Of a stretch of DNA of 64,000 bases, positions 62,392 through 64,000 are shown in pieces. The position numbers were made by a program, and so were the translations under genes. The notes below the pieces were generated by a model. It searched no databases, was not told the DNA's origin, and saw only the letters and a program-made list of their open reading frames with translations. The stretch is taken from NCBI GenBank assembly GCA_003222035.1, contig QHUS01000048.1, forward strand, positions 25,417-89,416. The letters are read 5' to 3'. The first letter of the stretch is position 1. Each line of letters starts with the position of its first letter. Source of the stretch: Gemmatimonadota bacterium (GTDB lineage: Bacteria > Gemmatimonadota > Gemmatimonadetes > Gemmatimonadales > GWC2-71-9).

Positions 62392-62811
62392 CTAGTTGGT
62401 TGTCCCGCGGAACCGCAGCGCGTCGAGCGGCACCGGGGCCCACTGCTCCGTGCGGATGAGCGCTCCGACGAGGGCGCCCAAGCCGGCGCCGCCGACGACG
62501 ATCCCTGCCCGATACAGCCGACAATTCTCGGCGTAGTCACCGGACCCGGTGCAGGCGTTGCTGTCCGGGCTGAAGAGGATCGCCCCGACCACAAAGGCGA
62601 CGGCGCCGCCGACGGCGAGGCCGAGGAGGGCGTGCCCATGCTCACCGCGGGACGAGTCGACCTGAGTCACCAAGTGCCGAGGTACCACCCATCGCTGGCC
62701 CGACCCCGCGAGGAGGATGCGCTGGTCTTGCGACAGCATCTGAGCCCCGGCACTGGCCGGGAGGAGCTGCAGCAGAGCGCCGAGGACGGAGACAGGGAGG
62801 TTGAGACGCAC
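62392..62811 (-). CDS. Small secreted/membrane hypothetical protein
   Basis: The 139-residue protein has a signal peptide (MRLNLPVSVLGALLQLLPASAGA) and one or two Gly/Ala-rich membrane segments: ALLGLAVGGAVAFVVGAILF and AGIVVGGAGLGALVGALI, like glycine-zipper helices. Two cysteines between them could pair. I know no function. It lies between the serine hydrolase and tRNA-Cys, both minus strand. Confidence 0.65.
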   Translation of the reverse strand: MRLNLPVSVLGALLQLLPASAGAQMLSQDQRILLAGSGQRWVVPRHLVTQVDSSRGEHGHALLGLAVGGAVAFVVGAILFSPDSNACTGSGDYAENCRLYRAGIVVGGAGLGALVGALIRTEQWAPVPLDALRFRGTTN

Positions 62812-62836
62812 GGTTCGCTCCTCGCAGCCGACTGAG

Positions 62837-62908
<72 letters not shown>

Positions 62909-63015
62909 GTGGGGTTAGAAAATGGCTAGAACACTGAGCTTTCTCAACCCACCGCGACCAGGCGCTTCCACGGGCCGGACAACTGAGGGCACTTTTGGGG
63001 GCAGTTTCGTGGCAT

Positions 63016-63171
63016 TCAGGCTCTCCGAAGGTTCGCCCTCGCCGCCGCCGCCCTAGCCTCTCGCTCGCGATCCAACTCGCCGGTGAGGCTCGCCGCGACC
63101 TTCGCCGCGTCCTCCGCAAAGTAGGCCTCCGGTGCGTGCTTCATGTACCTCGCGCGGCCTGTGGCAGCGAT
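63016..63171 (-). pseudogene. C-terminal remnant of a tyrosine recombinase/integrase
   Basis: About 50 codons on the minus strand encode ARYMKHAPEAYFAEDAAKV, then AASLTGELDREREARAAAA, ending in LRRA and a stop at 63016. The RYMKHAPEAYF stretch closely resembles the end of phage-type integrases after the catalytic Tyr. No start codon or catalytic domain remains upstream; the residues before are not integrase-like. The rest of the 379-base gap (62909-63287) shows no other gene. Proximity to tRNA-Cys supports an old integration. The identification is by eye only. Confidence 0.5.
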
Positions 63172-63287
63172 CGGCACCTCTACGCTCCACTGAGCCGGAG
63201 GGTTGCTGTGCGAGTTCAGGGGAAGCTCGGACGATTTTGACAGTGACTAGGTTGCAAGCCGCCGACAATTGAGCGAGAGCTTGCGAA

Positions 63288-64000
63288 CTACTCGTAACGC
63301 AAGGCCACCATTGGATCGACGCTAGAAGCCCGGCTCGCGGGAAAGTAGCAGGCCATTAGCACAACAATTCCCAGCACTCCCGCGACACTGAGAAATATTG
63401 TCGGATCGTATGGTCCGACCTCAAATAACATGCTGCGCATGAATCGCACGAGTATGAATGCGGCCACTAGTCCCGCGCCGCCGCCAACTGCTCCCCATTT
63501 GATTCCGTAGCCCAGGAATGACTTCAGGATGCGTTGACGCGGTGCCCCAAGAGCCATCCGTACGCCAATTTCGTGCCTGCTCTGCGCGACTGTGTACGCC
63601 AATACGCCATAAACTCCTACCGCAGCTAGGAGAAGCGCGATTCCTGCAAACACAGACAGGAGCACGGCGGGCAGTCGAGTCTGGGAGGTGGACGCAGAAA
63701 CGATTTCTCCCAACGTCTGAACTTTGTAAATCGGAAGGTCAGGGTCGAGACTGTTGAGCTCCCCACGGATTGCATTCACGAGTTGCTGAGGTTCAGAACT
63801 CGTGCGAACGACCAACGTCATCGAACGGAGGTCGGCCCACAACCCGAACGACTGCTCTGTGTACAGGAAGTACAGTTCAGGCTTTGTCGGTTTACCCGAA
63901 CCTTCGTTCTTGATGTCGCTCACAATTCCAACAACTGTAAGCCAGGGAGCGTCTGGTTTGAGCCTCAGCCGCTTCCCAATAGCATCCTCTTCCGGCCAGA
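63288..64000 (-). CDS. ADOP/MacB-type ABC transporter permease (5' end outside window)
   Basis: The last 237 codons of a permease with three membrane helices are visible: LLSVFAGIALLLAAVGVYGVLAYTVAQ, then a MALGAPRQRIL loop, and VAGVLGIVVLMACYFPASRAS. The periplasmic part has WPEEDAIGKRLRL and PWLTVVGIVSDIK, typical of MacB/FtsX-like ADOP permeases common in Acidobacteriota and Gemmatimonadota. It continues beyond the right edge. Two 60-base lines I counted are 50% and 52% G+C, against 67% in an acnA line, so it may be acquired. It is the first gene beyond tRNA-Cys and an integrase remnant. Confidence 0.88.
   Translation of the reverse strand, partial: WPEEDAIGKRLRLKPDAPWLTVVGIVSDIKNEGSGKPTKPELYFLYTEQSFGLWADLRSMTLVVRTSSEPQQLVNAIRGELNSLDPDLPIYKVQTLGEIVSASTSQTRLPAVLLSVFAGIALLLAAVGVYGVLAYTVAQSRHEIGVRMALGAPRQRILKSFLGYGIKWGAVGGGAGLVAAFILVRFMRSMLFEVGPYDPTIFLSVAGVLGIVVLMACYFPASRASSVDPMVALRYE

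Overview
The window is high-GC bacterial DNA: one 60-base line I counted in acnA is 67% G+C. Coding density is very high and many starts overlap the previous stop as ATGA or GTGA. The mix of families (DUF1800 with DUF1501, an ADOP-type permease, a DUF155/RMD1 protein, large secreted 'GPW' proteins, many short outer-membrane barrels) fits a soil Gemmatimonadota-like bacterium. No phylogenetic marker confirms this, so the placement is an inference.

Layout, left to right. 1-2.6 kb: an ATP-grasp ligase, a GNAT acetyltransferase and a lysine 2,3-aminomutase overlap as one unit. 2.7-13.9 kb: an M1 metallopeptidase, a LuxR-type response regulator, an alcohol dehydrogenase, a secreted beta-propeller, a deletion-scarred SRPBCC-like gene, an EF-G paralogue, an MFS exporter, a Rieske-flavodoxin fusion, and a secreted protein made of charged heptads. 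13.9-19.3 kb (minus strand): a six-gene operon with an EgtD-like methyltransferase, a complete OpuB-type ABC importer, a DMT permease and an MFS permease. 19.3-23.4 kb: the most interesting locus, a probable RiPP cluster. A 30-residue precursor with two 15-residue Cys-His repeats is followed by an aldo/keto reductase with a PqqD-like tail, a DUF692 (MNIO) enzyme, an LssY_C protein and a probable MNIO partner protein. The run continues through small genes to a MaoC protein at 26.2 kb.

26-43 kb: an ABC exporter, a DUF1800-DUF1501 pair, a DsbA-peroxiredoxin-HtrA operon, an SDR, an OmpA barrel divergent from a large secreted protein, a GAF/PAS histidine kinase and aconitase. 43-45 kb: an ars operon (arsR, arsM, arsC) with two matching ArsR operators. 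45-54 kb: a Spy-like protein, outer-membrane proteins, RidA, RMD1, SulP, a MarR/DoxX divergent pair, two tandem barrel paralogues, and glnK-amt behind a sigma-54-like promoter. 54-59 kb: a compact biosynthetic cluster of carbamoyltransferase, luciferase-like monooxygenase, stand-alone adenylation domain and carrier protein. 59-62.8 kb: a single-domain response regulator, a serine hydrolase and hypothetical proteins. At 62.8 kb lies tRNA-Cys. Beyond it are an integrase-like remnant and an ADOP-type permease at about 50-52% G+C, which looks like the edge of an acquired segment.

Short tandem repeats with 7-12 bp units recur at gene ends and inside coding sequence. At four sites they form inverted pairs. 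No insertion sequence, CRISPR array or rRNA was found. All functional calls rest on motifs read by eye; no search was run.
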